The notes: a model not told the origin generated them from the letters alone. A stretch of 64,000 nt of DNA from Rhodomicrobium lacus (GCF_003992725.1 NZ_RZNF01000004.1:149992-213991); one strand, 5' to 3'; counted from the stretch's first letter, positions 46,894 through 55,960 are shown. Numbers and translations are program-made.

Positions 46894-48606
46894 CTATACC
46901 TGATCGTCCGCTTTCGGGAAAACACCGCGTGCCGCGATCTCGTCGCGGATGGCGCTTTCGAGGATGCGCGGCATGTTCTCGTTGAGCCACTGCACCAGCA
47001 TCGGACGCAGCATCTCACGAACGGCGGCTTCGAGCGGTCCCGTTGCGGTCGGCGGAACCGCGGCAGCCGGAGACGGCGCGGGCGCCTGCACGTGCGCTTG
47101 TTGCGCGGGTAGCGCTTGCGATGGATAAGACGGCGACGGCTGCTCCGCGCCGATGAAGCGGGCCTGCGCGAGCGGCGGCTCCGCCTCTTCAACGACGGGT
47201 TCCGGCTCCGGTTCGGACGCAGCCGCTTCGGACGCGGGCTCACTGTCAAACGAGGTGGAAGCCAGTAGCCAAGGTGCAAAATCGGGGCGAGGACCACGCT
47301 GAACCGGGGCGTCGAAATGGTGCTCCGGCTCCTGTTCGAAATGCGCCTGGTGAAAATGCTCTTGTCCGACGCTGCGGTCATCGGGCGCGCCAGCTTCGTC
47401 GGCCTGTGCCTCCTCCGACGGCAGATCCTCGGACCGTGCCTCCCCGATCTCGCGGAAATGCTCCGTTTCGGGAGACACAGCCTGCGCGATCTCGGTCTCG
47501 GCATCCTCCGACTGCACGGGGTCGGCAGCCTCTGCCGAAGCATCGGGCGCTGCATCTTCGGTCTTCAACGGCGCTTCCTGCGCGGTCATAGGCTCGAAAG
47601 CGGCAGCTTCGCGGCCCTCTGCCTCCTGATCCTCTTCGTCGTTCACGTCGTGGCGGAAATCGTGGCGCAAGACTTCGTCGAGCAGGCTCGGAAGGGGCTG
47701 CACGGTCTTGCCAGCGCTCTGGCGCTCCATGGCGCTGGCGAAGCTTTCGGTCACCTCGGCCTTCCGGTCGTCCGCAAGCGTCTCGAAATCGACCTCGCCG
47801 GCCTGCGCGAGTTCCTCGGCGTCCATCGCCTCGACGGCGTCGCGTGCCAACCGCTCGGCGAGGACGGCCATTGCCGAATCTTCCGGCCCGGTGGCGGCAT
47901 TCGCCTCCGGCTCCGGCGCGGCAGCGGCCTGGGTCTTCGGAGTTTCCTCCGCGCGCGGCTGGATATCCTGCGGAATGAGCGGCACCGGACCTGCGGCGGG
48001 AATGGGCATGTGAATGTCTTCGGCCCATCGCTTCTGCGGCCTCGGCGCGGTGGCGTCGGAGGCCGTGCGCGGTGTGACGGGTGCGGCCGGGATGGGGGTT
48101 GCGGCGGGCGCGCCAGGCAGCTCCCGCCGCGACCAGATCGAGCGCGGAGGCGCCTGCACCGGACGCGGCTGAACGTCATGCGAATCGCCCCCCGAACCGG
48201 GTGTTTCGCGACGATATGGCTCCGCGCCGGTCGTCTCGGCCCGCGGCGTTTCGAGATGCGCGGCAACGCGCTCCATTGGCGACATCGCCTGCGCGCTCAC
48301 GGGATGAACCGCCGGGCGCTCTTCCCGCGCGGCAACGGGTGCTTGCGCAACGGGTTCCGCCTTCTGCGCTGGCCGGTGATTTGGCTCAGTCCCGGCCGAA
48401 ACCGAAGGCGCTGCCCGCTCCACCGGAAACACAAGTTCCTCGGTGAGGTCGAGAACGTCGTCTTCGACGGGCCTGACGGGAGATCCGGCTGATGTGGGAC
48501 GCCCGCTCTCGGTTGCAGACGGTTTGCCGTCCTCAGAGATAATCGAGCGGATGGAGGCGAGAATCTCCTCCATCGACGGTTCGGGAGCCTGATCTGCGCG
48601 GTTCAT
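46894..48606 (-). CDS. popZ: Polar organizing protein PopZ (DUF2497)
   Basis: Polymerising pole-organising protein of 570 residues, far longer than the about 180 of Caulobacter PopZ. The N-terminal recruiting helix EPSMEEILASIRSIISEDG and the C-terminal multimerising helices LEAAVREMLRPMLVQWLNEN with MPRILESAIRDEIAARGVF are conserved. Between them lies an expanded, disordered region rich in Pro, Ala and Glu (about 40-500). In relatives PopZ anchors ParB at the pole and recruits division and signalling proteins. AGGGTGATT precedes ATG 48606. The size expansion of the linker is typical of some Hyphomicrobiales. Confidence 0.88.
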   Translation of the reverse strand: MNRADQAPEPSMEEILASIRSIISEDGKPSATESGRPTSAGSPVRPVEDDVLDLTEELVFPVERAAPSVSAGTEPNHRPAQKAEPVAQAPVAAREERPAVHPVSAQAMSPMERVAAHLETPRAETTGAEPYRRETPGSGGDSHDVQPRPVQAPPRSIWSRRELPGAPAATPIPAAPVTPRTASDATAPRPQKRWAEDIHMPIPAAGPVPLIPQDIQPRAEETPKTQAAAAPEPEANAATGPEDSAMAVLAERLARDAVEAMDAEELAQAGEVDFETLADDRKAEVTESFASAMERQSAGKTVQPLPSLLDEVLRHDFRHDVNDEEDQEAEGREAAAFEPMTAQEAPLKTEDAAPDASAEAADPVQSEDAETEIAQAVSPETEHFREIGEARSEDLPSEEAQADEAGAPDDRSVGQEHFHQAHFEQEPEHHFDAPVQRGPRPDFAPWLLASTSFDSEPASEAAASEPEPEPVVEEAEPPLAQARFIGAEQPSPSYPSQALPAQQAHVQAPAPSPAAAVPPTATGPLEAAVREMLRPMLVQWLNENMPRILESAIRDEIAARGVFPKADDQV

Positions 48607-48725
48607 GCCAATCACCCTGTACGAGCGCGCCCGCCTTTGAGCGGGCACGTTTCACCTATGCCTGAATCACCGCTGGAAACCAGCCGCATCAGGCTAGTGT
48701 CATCGGAAAGGCTTCGCCACCGGTT

Positions 48726-50327
48726 TCACGGGATTTGCGGCAGTTTTTGGGTATAAGCAGGACCATCGGCCGAATCCTGCCCCGGAAGAAGCCCCGGATC
48801 CTCGACGGGAACGACGCGCGGATCTTCCTGACTTTCAACTGACGCACCCCAGCCATACCACGCATCCTTGACCTGGGCGTAATAGCGGGTTGGATCGTAA
48901 AGTTCCGCCTGAAGCGAGATATCGGAGGCCGTGAGGCGTCCCATGCCCGAAAGCACCGAGTACGACGCCACGACGAGGTCGCGGCGGTAGGACACGAGAT
49001 TGACCTGCGCATTCAGGTTCTGCTGCTCCGAATTCAGCACGTCGAGCAGCGTGCGCTGGCCGACGCGCTCTTCTTCGCGCACGCCCTGAAGCGCGATTCT
49101 TGTCGCCTCGACCGCCGCCTCACCGGCGGCGACGTTGCCTTTCGCGGCGATCAGAAGACCCCAGGCCGAACTGACCTGCTGGCGAGCGATTTCGCGTGCT
49201 TCGTCGATCTGCTGGCGACGCTGGGACAGCGTCTCGATCTCGGCGCGGATACGGGCCGAAACCTCGCCGCCCTCGTAGATCGGAATGTTGAGACTGCCGA
49301 CGATGCGCGCATCGTCATACTGGTTGATCAGCGGACTCTGCGTCTGCGCGCCCTTCGTATAGCTCGCCTCGACGGTAAGCTGGGGCAGGAGTTCGCCCTT
49401 CACCTGCTTGACCTGATGCTGCTGCGCGCGCTCGCGAAAGAGGGCGGAGAGAATGAGCGGGTTCTCGGACTGCGCGACAGCGATCGCCTCGTCGAGCGTC
49501 TTGGGAAGCAGATTGGTCGCCGGACCCGGATCGCGCAGCGTTCCCGGCGGATGGCCGATATACTGCGCGAATCGGGCCTGGTCGCCGTAAAGCGTGCCCT
49601 GAGCGATGGACAGATCCGCTTGCGACTGGGCGAGACCAGACTGGGCCTGCGCCACGTCCGTGCGCGTCACCTCGCCCACCTTGAAGCGGTCCTCGGTCGC
49701 GCGCAACTGTTCGGCCAGGACTCGGACATTGTTCTGGCGAAGGTTCACGATTGCCTGATCGCGCACCACGTCCATATAGGCGGTTGCCGCGTTCAGAAGC
49801 ATCGTCTGCTCGGAATTGCGCACATCCTCGCGGCCCGCCTCTACGGAAGCCTCGGCGCCCTTGACGTTGTTGTAGGTACGAAAACCGTCGAACACGTTCT
49901 GCTGCACGGCGATCTGCGCCGTGCGGGGATTGTAGAGGCCGTTCGAAGCCTGCGAGCTATCGAACACACTGATTGGAATGCTGCCGTTCACTTTCCCATC
50001 GGTGCAATCCGTGGCGCACAAAGCAATATTTTGGTCCGCACCGAAGCCACTGCTTTGATACCGCGTGCGCGTATCGGCGCGGCCTGCCTGAAGCGTGGCG
50101 CTGACGCGAGGCCTGTACCCCGATTTGGCGCGCGCGACCTGGTTGTCCGTCGCACGCAGTTGCGCCCTCGCCGCCTTCAGCGTCGGGTTATATAGATAAG
50201 CGGCGGTCAACGCTTCCTTAAGGCTCTCGGCGCTGACAGAACCTCCCAGAGCAATGCTCAAGGCCAAGGCCGAGCAAAGCGTCCTGGAAGCTCTGACGAA
50301 ACGGGAGGAAAAACTTCTTAACGGCAT
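48726..50327 (-). CDS. tolC: TolC-family outer-membrane efflux protein
   Basis: Trimeric channel of 533 residues for type I secretion and tripartite efflux. Signal peptide about 1-30 (ending GSVSA). Two repeats of the coiled-coil hairpin follow, starting ESLKEALTAAYLYNPTLKAA and KTLDEAIAVAQSENPLILSA. The conserved ends are AQIAVQQNVFDGFRTYNNVK and GSLNIPIYEGGEVSARIRAE, then GQRTLLDVLNSEQQNLNAQV. A C-terminal Pro/Asp-rich tail is added. ATG 50327 has GGAAGCAG upstream and gives the signal peptide. It is the only OM channel in the window and could serve the RND pump at 0-4 kb. Confidence 0.95.
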   Translation of the reverse strand: MPLRSFSSRFVRASRTLCSALALSIALGGSVSAESLKEALTAAYLYNPTLKAARAQLRATDNQVARAKSGYRPRVSATLQAGRADTRTRYQSSGFGADQNIALCATDCTDGKVNGSIPISVFDSSQASNGLYNPRTAQIAVQQNVFDGFRTYNNVKGAEASVEAGREDVRNSEQTMLLNAATAYMDVVRDQAIVNLRQNNVRVLAEQLRATEDRFKVGEVTRTDVAQAQSGLAQSQADLSIAQGTLYGDQARFAQYIGHPPGTLRDPGPATNLLPKTLDEAIAVAQSENPLILSALFRERAQQHQVKQVKGELLPQLTVEASYTKGAQTQSPLINQYDDARIVGSLNIPIYEGGEVSARIRAEIETLSQRRQQIDEAREIARQQVSSAWGLLIAAKGNVAAGEAAVEATRIALQGVREEERVGQRTLLDVLNSEQQNLNAQVNLVSYRRDLVVASYSVLSGMGRLTASDISLQAELYDPTRYYAQVKDAWYGWGASVESQEDPRVVPVEDPGLLPGQDSADGPAYTQKLPQIP

Positions 50328-50831
50328 GGACTGCTTCCGTTGTTCGAACCCGCACCAACGCATGCACCACATCGTCAACGCGGCACAGAGCATGTGCCTG
50401 CGGAAAGCTATCCATGAGAAGGCATAAGCAAAAGTAAAATCGGCTCGTCACCAGTGCTTTTCGGAGGTTTTTGCGTGGGCCCGTTGCTAAGTTGCCGCAG
50501 CGACGATAATTCTGTGACAATACGTTACGCTCTGCGAAGATCTTGCGACGTATCCTTACAATTGCGCGGAATATCGGAACGATTCGTTAAGGGCTTGATG
50601 CCTGATTACCAACCCGCAATCCAGGTTGATTCCCAATACGCAGTCTGGTTTCGAAATGAACTGCATGGAAGGCGCCAGTTTTGCCAAAACTCACAGCGCC
50701 TTCTGATTCTCATAGCGCCTTCCGATTCCGGGAAAAAGCGTTCGCGGCCGAAAACGCGGCACCGCCGCCTTCTGATTCCATCAAAGGCGCGCTCTAATTC
50801 TGAAAGAACCGCTCCCGCTTCCGGGGGCACC
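50328..50831. other. Region between pcm and tolC
   Basis: 504 bases, unusual for a block of otherwise close genes. It contains a cluster of four related 14-base repeats (50696-50800) nearer pcm. The half nearest tolC should hold its promoter. No gene is evident. Confidence 0.5.
50696..50800. repeat. Cluster of four degenerate 14-base repeats
   Basis: Copies of GCGCCTTCTGATTC lie at 50696-50709, 50715-50728 (one change), 50765-50778 (one change) and 50787-50800 (three changes). Steps between copies are 19, 50 and 22 bases, near multiples of a helical turn for some pairs. They may be protein sites or a decayed repeat array. Confidence 0.55.
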
Positions 50832-51500
50832 CTAGAACGTGAATTGCGGCTGTGGTTCGAAGCCCGGAAGGTAGTCTGCCGACGCGTCGAAGAGCGGGCG
50901 CCCGGAGACGACGTCGCCGCTTTTCTCATAAAGCCACGCGCGGCCGAGCCAGCCCCGGCGCATAATCGCGACGAGCCGTCCGCCATCGGCAAGCTGGTCG
51001 AACAGGGCCTTCGGCTCCTCCGCCACCGCACCATTGACGACGATGAGGCTGAACGGCTTTTGCGAGGGCACACCTTTTTCGAGCGCACCCGCGTGAACGC
51101 CGACGTTGCTTGCACCCAGAAGGGAAAGGCGTTTCTTCATGGCATCGGCCAGCGCAGCCGACGTTTCGAGCGCGTCGACCTTGGCAGCGATGCGCGAGAG
51201 GATCGCCGCGCTGTAGCCCGTGGCCCCGCCGACGTCGAGCACGTGGTCTTCGCGGGAAGGCTCCACCGCCTCAAGGAGCCTTGCGAGCACCATCGGCTGC
51301 AGAAGATAGCGCGCGGGTTCATCGCCCTGGGCTTCAACGGCGAGCAAACCCTCGTCGATATAGGCGAGCTGTTGCCGATTCTCGGGAACGAACAGCTCGC
51401 GCGGCAGCGAGGCGAACGCATCCAGTATGAGAGGGTCGCGCACCCCATTGGGCCTGATTTGCGATTCGACCATGTGAAGCCGCGCCGTTGCAAAATTCAT
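50832..51500 (-). CDS. pcm: Protein-L-isoaspartate methyltransferase-like protein
   Basis: SAM-dependent methyltransferase-like protein of 222 residues. The N-terminal region (MVESQIRPNGVRDPLILDAF, PRELFVPENRQQLAYIDEGL) and SAM motif I (HVLDVGGATGYSAAILSRIA, about 78-97) mark the Pcm family. The usual GQTISQP substrate loop is replaced by PARYLLQPMVLARLLEA, so this clade may not perform classical isoaspartate repair. It is the form found upstream of tolC in alphaproteobacteria. ATG 51500 starts at the conserved NFATARLHMV. Confidence 0.88.
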   Translation of the reverse strand: MNFATARLHMVESQIRPNGVRDPLILDAFASLPRELFVPENRQQLAYIDEGLLAVEAQGDEPARYLLQPMVLARLLEAVEPSREDHVLDVGGATGYSAAILSRIAAKVDALETSAALADAMKKRLSLLGASNVGVHAGALEKGVPSQKPFSLIVVNGAVAEEPKALFDQLADGGRLVAIMRRGWLGRAWLYEKSGDVVSGRPLFDASADYLPGFEPQPQFTF

Positions 51501-51631
51501 CGTCTGCCGTGCCCCGAAAGTTCCTTGCGCTGCGATGGGTAACAAAAAATGGCGCACGTGAACAGAGGCACGAAAACGCATTGCATGGACACTTTTCATG
51601 CGCCGACGATCATGCTACCAAGTCAGGCAGA

Positions 51632-51705
51632 GGCCACGTGGCGGAGTGGTGACGCATCGGACTGCAAATCCGCGCACCCCGGTTCGATTCCGGGCGTGGC
51701 CTCCA
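51632..51705 (+). tRNA. tRNA-Cys (GCA)
   Basis: A 74-base cloverleaf with encoded CCA. The acceptor arms GGCCACG and CGTGGCC pair over seven bases. The anticodon loop CTGCAAA reads GCA. The T-loop GGTTCGATTCC is standard, discriminator U. Confidence 0.97.
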
Positions 51706-51856
51706 TCTTTCGCCTCGTGCGACGGGCTTTCGCGCACCCAGCCACATCCGACAAAATCGCACCAAGCGCCATAACCGGGTTACGCCTCGGGATACTCGGT
51801 TCGTTGCGCGCCCGACAACACGGCGCGAGGGAGCGGATTGCGACTCGATCCCGGCG

Positions 51857-51927
51857 CTGGCGGCTCTATCGCCTTTCCCCGTACTGCAAGCCGGAACGCT
51901 TGACGCTTTGAAAGCGAGAGCCGCCAG
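51857..51927. repeat. Inverted repeat with 49-base interior
   Basis: CTGGCGGCTCT (51857-51867) is exactly complementary to AGAGCCGCCAG (51917-51927). The interior includes a second small palindrome, CGCTTTGAAAGCG, at 51904-51916. The whole could fold as a structured RNA of about 70 bases. No T-run follows. Confidence 0.4.
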
Positions 51928-52067
51928 GAATCTGGATGTCTTATGAATGCACCAGAATCGACACATTTCCGCCTAATTTGACAAAAAACTGAAGTATCTC
52001 GCGATGCGTCAGGCGACGGTCTCAGTATATACCGAAGTCAGAATCAGCGATAGTTAGCGGGTATCAA

Positions 52068-52084
52068 TTTAGAATTATTGTATT
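52068..52084. promoter_or_regulatory. Possible iron-control element before fbpA
   Basis: TTTAGAATTATTGTATT resembles the Irr/ICE motif TTTAGAA-N3-TTCTAAA: the left half is exact and the right half matches 4 of 7. It lies about 93 bases ahead of the ferric-binding protein gene. Weak by sequence; supported mainly by position. Confidence 0.3.
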
Positions 52085-52176
52085 TCTATATTATCCAGTA
52101 ATTTGGAAGACTTGCCGTTTCGGCGAGTTTGCCTTAAATGCGAGGCTACACGCAGAAAAGGACACGGGAAGCCACC

Positions 52177-53172
52177 ATGAGAAAAACTATTTTTGCCGGC
52201 GCGCTTTCAATCGCGACGATTATTTCAGGATTCGCTGCCAAGGCGCAGGAACTGACGGTGTATTCCGGTCGCGGCGAAAGCTTTGCCGGTCCCGTCTTCA
52301 GGATTTTCGAGGAGCAGACGGGAATCAAGGTCAAGGCGCGTTACGGCTCAACCGCGGAGCTGTCCGCGCTTCTGAAGGAAGAAGGCGCGAAATCGCCCGC
52401 CGATGTATTCCTCGCGCAGGATGCAGGCGCGCTGATCGAAAACCGCACGCTTTTCGCCGACGCGCCGAAGGTGCTGTCGGAAACCGCGCTGCCTGAGTTC
52501 CGCAGCAACGATCCGAAATGGCTCGCCACGTCCGGCCGCGCCCGCACGCTCGTCTACTCGAAGGAGCGCGTCAAAGCCGACCAGCTGCCGAAATCCGTGT
52601 TCGACCTGACGAAGCCGGAGTGGAAGGGCAAGGTCGGCTATTCGCCCAAGAACGCAAGCTTTCAGGCGTTCCTGACGGCGCTGCGCGTTCAGGAAGGCGA
52701 GGAAAAGGCGAAGGCTTTCGTCAAGGGGCTCGTCGATAACGGCGCGAAGACCTACGCCAACAATGTCGCCATCGTGCAGGCCGTCGCCGATGGCGAGATC
52801 GATGCGGGCCTCGTCAACTCCTATTACCTCACACGTTTCGTGGCGCGCGATGCGAAGGTTCCGGTGGCGCAGACATTCTTCGACAAGGGCGACATCGGCA
52901 ATCTCCTGTTCGTGTCCGGCGCGGGTATCGTCGAGACGAGCAAGAACAAGGAGAACGCTGCAAAGCTTCTGGAGTTCTTCCTGAGCCCCGCCGTGCAGCA
53001 GCATTTCGCGAGCGCCGTCGGCGAGTATCCGGTCATCAAGGGCGTCATCCCGAACCCGACACTGACCGGCTCTCTCGCATCGCCGAAGGATTACGCGCCC
53101 AACGTTCCGCTGGAAAAGCTCGGCGACGTCAGCGCCACCAAGAAGCTCCTGACCGAACTCGGCCTCTTGTAA
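52177..53172 (+). CDS. fbpA: Ferric-iron ABC transporter binding protein
   Basis: Periplasmic Fe(III)-binding protein of 331 residues (FbpA/FutA/AfuA group). Signal peptide about 1-24 (ending AAKAQ). The fold begins ELTVYSGRGESFAGPVFRIF. The paired iron-ligand tyrosines are in EIDAGLVNSYYLTRF (residues 216-217). The end has FLSPAVQQHFASAVGEYPVI. ATG 52177 with GGGAAG upstream gives the proper signal; the ATG at 52138 adds 13 basic residues. First gene of an operon with the permease and ATPase. Confidence 0.94.
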   Translation: MRKTIFAGALSIATIISGFAAKAQELTVYSGRGESFAGPVFRIFEEQTGIKVKARYGSTAELSALLKEEGAKSPADVFLAQDAGALIENRTLFADAPKVLSETALPEFRSNDPKWLATSGRARTLVYSKERVKADQLPKSVFDLTKPEWKGKVGYSPKNASFQAFLTALRVQEGEEKAKAFVKGLVDNGAKTYANNVAIVQAVADGEIDAGLVNSYYLTRFVARDAKVPVAQTFFDKGDIGNLLFVSGAGIVETSKNKENAAKLLEFFLSPAVQQHFASAVGEYPVIKGVIPNPTLTGSLASPKDYAPNVPLEKLGDVSATKKLLTELGLL

Positions 53173-53230
53173 CAATGAAACTCCGGACGGAAACGGCAAA
53201 CGGGACGCGCAACACCCGCGATCAGGCGAG

Positions 53231-54859
53231 ATGACCGCGCGGCAGCAAGCCTTCGCCGGGCGTCCGGCACCATGGATCAGGGTTTTCGGCCGTCGCGGCG
53301 CGCCCGGGCGAAAGCCACCTCTTTTTCTCATGCTGCCCGCCATCTTGGCGGGCGGCATGATGTTCATTCCGCTTGTCTATCTCGTCGTCAGGGCCGGCGC
53401 GACGGAGCGTACCGAACTTGCCGCGATCGTGCTCAGGCCCTTCACGCTGGAGGTCACGCTCAATACGCTCGCCCTCGTCGGCTCGGTGCTCGTTCTCGCG
53501 ACGGCGATAGCGTTGCCGCTCGCGCTTCTCGTCACGCGCACGGACATCCCGGCGAAGCGGGCGATCACCATCCTCGCCACGCTGCCGCTTGCCATTCCGG
53601 GCTACGTGATGGCCTACGCGCTGATCGGGCTGTCCGGCTATTACGGACCGCTCAACGCGTTCTTCGGCCTGCGCCTTGCGCGCCCGGAGGGGTTGTTCGG
53701 CGCGGCGCTGGCGCTCTCGCTCTACACCTTCCCTTACGTCTTCCTGAACGTCCGCGAGGCGCTTCTCGGCCTCGATCCGGCGCTTGAGGAAACGGCTCGC
53801 AGCCTGGGCCGTTCGCCGCGCGCGGCTTTCCTGTCGGTGACGCTGCCGCACCTGCGACCCGCCCTCCTGTCGGCCTGGCTCGTCGTTGCGCTCTATACGC
53901 TCGGCGATTATGGCGCGATTGCCCTGATGCGCTACGACGTGCTCTCGTCCGCGATCTTCAGCCAGTACGCCAATGCGTTCGAGGTGAATTATGCCGCCTG
54001 GCTCGCGCTGATGCTGCTTGCGATCGCCGCAGCCTTTCTCGTGCTTGAAGGTGCCTTGAACCGGCAGCGTCGCCTCGCCCGGACCGGCACCGGAACGCGC
54101 CGGAATCCGCCCGTCTTGCTGCTGGGGCGATGGCGGTGGCTTGCGGTCGGCTTCGCAGGTCTGGTTCACCTCGTCTCGCTCGGCGTTCCGGCGCTCGTCA
54201 TCGCCTTCTGGCTCTCGCGCGCCCCCGCCGATGTGGACTGGACCAAGGTGCCCGCCACGGTGCTCGGTACGCTTTCGGTGGCCCTTCCGGCCGCCGCGCT
54301 CGCCGTCGCCATCGCGGTGCCGGTGGCGCTTGTCGCAACGCGCTGGCCCTCGCGGCTGACCTACGGCATCGAGCGCATGACGTATTTCGGCTATGCCGTG
54401 CCCGCGCTTCCCTTTGCGCTCGCAACGGTTTTCTTCACGCTCGCCGTCGTGCCGGTCTTCTACCAGACGCTCGCGGTCCTTATAATTGCGCTCGCGCTGC
54501 ACACCGCCGCGCTCGCCGTCGGCCCCGTGCGCGTCCGCCTCCTGCAAATCGGCCCGCGCGTCGAGGAAAGCGCGCGTTCTTTCGGCTATTCCGCGCCCGC
54601 CGCCTTTCGCCACGTCACGCTCCCGGCGCTCTCGCGAAGCGTGCTGGCCGGCGCGATCTTCGTCTTTATCGTGGTGGCGAAAGAACTGCCGATCACGCTT
54701 CTTCTCGCACCCTCCGGCTTCACTACCATGGCGATGAACGTTTTCAGCCGCACGCATGAGGGCATGCTCTACGAGGCCGCGCCCTATGCCGCGCTCATGA
54801 TCGCCTTTTCCGCGGTCTCCGTTGCGCTGATGCTCCGTTCCGAAAGAAATCACCCGTGA
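53231..54859 (+). CDS. fbpB: Ferric-iron ABC transporter permease (fused)
   Basis: Inner-membrane permease of 542 residues carrying two copies of the binding-protein-dependent permease domain, as in FbpB/SfuB. Each half has about six helices and an EAA loop: EETARSLGRSPRAAFLSVTL (about residue 188) and EESARSFGYSAPAAFRHVTL (about 445). These contact the ATPase. It starts 58 bases after the binding protein and overlaps the ATPase start by four bases (GTGA), so expression is coupled. Confidence 0.94.
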   Translation: MTARQQAFAGRPAPWIRVFGRRGAPGRKPPLFLMLPAILAGGMMFIPLVYLVVRAGATERTELAAIVLRPFTLEVTLNTLALVGSVLVLATAIALPLALLVTRTDIPAKRAITILATLPLAIPGYVMAYALIGLSGYYGPLNAFFGLRLARPEGLFGAALALSLYTFPYVFLNVREALLGLDPALEETARSLGRSPRAAFLSVTLPHLRPALLSAWLVVALYTLGDYGAIALMRYDVLSSAIFSQYANAFEVNYAAWLALMLLAIAAAFLVLEGALNRQRRLARTGTGTRRNPPVLLLGRWRWLAVGFAGLVHLVSLGVPALVIAFWLSRAPADVDWTKVPATVLGTLSVALPAAALAVAIAVPVALVATRWPSRLTYGIERMTYFGYAVPALPFALATVFFTLAVVPVFYQTLAVLIIALALHTAALAVGPVRVRLLQIGPRVEESARSFGYSAPAAFRHVTLPALSRSVLAGAIFVFIVVAKELPITLLLAPSGFTTMAMNVFSRTHEGMLYEAAPYAALMIAFSAVSVALMLRSERNHP

Positions 54860-55893
54860 CACATCCCACGAACACCGACCGCCCCTTCCTTCGCATCGTG
54901 GGTGTTACGAAGCGCTTCGGCGATATGACGGCGCTCAAGGACGTTTCGCTCGACCTTCGCGAAGGCGAGATCCATGCTCTGATCGGGCCGTCCGGCTGCG
55001 GCAAGTCCACGCTTCTTCGCATCGTCGCCGGTTTCGAGACGGCGGACGAAGGTTCCGTTCATCTGGGGCAGCGCCGCATCGACACGCTCAAGCCCGAAGC
55101 GCGCGGCATCGGCATCGTCTTCCAGGACTATGCGTTGTTTCCGCATCTGACCGCAGCGCAAAACGTGGCATTCGCGCTGAAATATGCGAACGATACCCGT
55201 CGGGCCGCAGGGACCGCGCCCCTCCTGCGCATGGTTCGCCTCGATGGCCTCGAAAACCGCTTTCCCGACGAATTGTCGGGCGGACAGCAGCAGCGCGTTG
55301 CGCTCGCGCGGACCTTCGCGGCGGGCCCGCGCACCATCCTTCTCGACGAGCCGTTTTCCAATCTCGACGCCTCCTTGCGCGAGACGACCCGGCGCGAGAT
55401 CCGCGACATCCTGAAGGCGAGCGGCCTCGGCATTCTGTTCGTCACCCACGACCGCGAGGAAGCGTTGTCCTTCGCCGACCGCATCACCGTGCTCCGCCAG
55501 GGGCGCGTCGAACAGACGGGCCTGCCGAAGGATCTTTATTTTCGCCCGGCTAACGCCTTCGTCGCGGGCTTTCTCGGTTCGACAAATCTCCTCGATGGCG
55601 TCGCGAACGGGGCGATTGCCGAAACGCCGCTCGGGCGCGTGAGCCTCGACCGGCCCGCAAGCGGCCACGTGCGGCTGTCGCTGCGCCCCGAATCGATCCG
55701 CATTGCGCCCGGGGGTGGCGAAGGCGTGCCCGCCACCGTCGCGAGCCTCGTGTTCAAGGGACACGACGCGTCGGCATTCGTACGCGTGGGCGAGACCACC
55801 TTCGAGGTGCTGACAACCGCATTGCTCGATATCGAGCCCGGGCAGTGCGTGCATGTCGCCGCGCGCTCGTGCGCCGTCGTACTGGAGGAGTAA
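54856..55893 (+). CDS. fbpC: Ferric-iron ABC transporter ATPase
   Basis: ATP-binding subunit of 345 residues. Walker A ALIGPSGCGKSTLLRIVAG (about 40-58), Q-loop GIVFQDYALFPHL, signature ELSGGQQQRVALARTFAAGP, Walker B RTILLDEPFSNLDASLRE and switch His LFVTHDREEAL. A C-terminal TOBE-like domain (about 240-345) resembles FbpC. The start is GTG, overlapping the permease stop. A terminator follows 18 bases later. Confidence 0.95.
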   Translation: MTHPTNTDRPFLRIVGVTKRFGDMTALKDVSLDLREGEIHALIGPSGCGKSTLLRIVAGFETADEGSVHLGQRRIDTLKPEARGIGIVFQDYALFPHLTAAQNVAFALKYANDTRRAAGTAPLLRMVRLDGLENRFPDELSGGQQQRVALARTFAAGPRTILLDEPFSNLDASLRETTRREIRDILKASGLGILFVTHDREEALSFADRITVLRQGRVEQTGLPKDLYFRPANAFVAGFLGSTNLLDGVANGAIAETPLGRVSLDRPASGHVRLSLRPESIRIAPGGGEGVPATVASLVFKGHDASAFVRVGETTFEVLTTALLDIEPGQCVHVAARSCAVVLEE

Positions 55894-55910
55894 AGCGCTT
55901 CTGGTGGGGA

Positions 55911-55960
55911 CGAGGGCGGAGAAGCGAGCCTTCTGTCCGCCCTCGCGCTTGTCTCTTTTT
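55911..55960 (+). terminator. Terminator of the fbpABC operon
   Basis: CGAGGGCGGA pairs perfectly with TCCGCCCTCG over ten bases, with a further GAAG/CTTC pairing inside the loop, followed by GCGCTTGTCTCTTTTT. The T-run touches the stop codon of the converging binding-protein gene. Confidence 0.85.

Larger units (their letters stand above)
51706..52176. other. Gap between tRNA-Cys and the iron transporter
   Basis: 470 bases with no evident gene. It contains a long inverted repeat (51857-51927) and, from about 51960 onward, AT-rich DNA that should hold the fbpA promoter, with an iron-control-like element at 52068-52084. Open frames here are shadows. Confidence 0.5.

Noticed and set aside
50696..50800. 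CRISPR array
   Set aside because: The 14-base repeats are too short, uneven in spacing and degenerate. No cas genes are present in the window.
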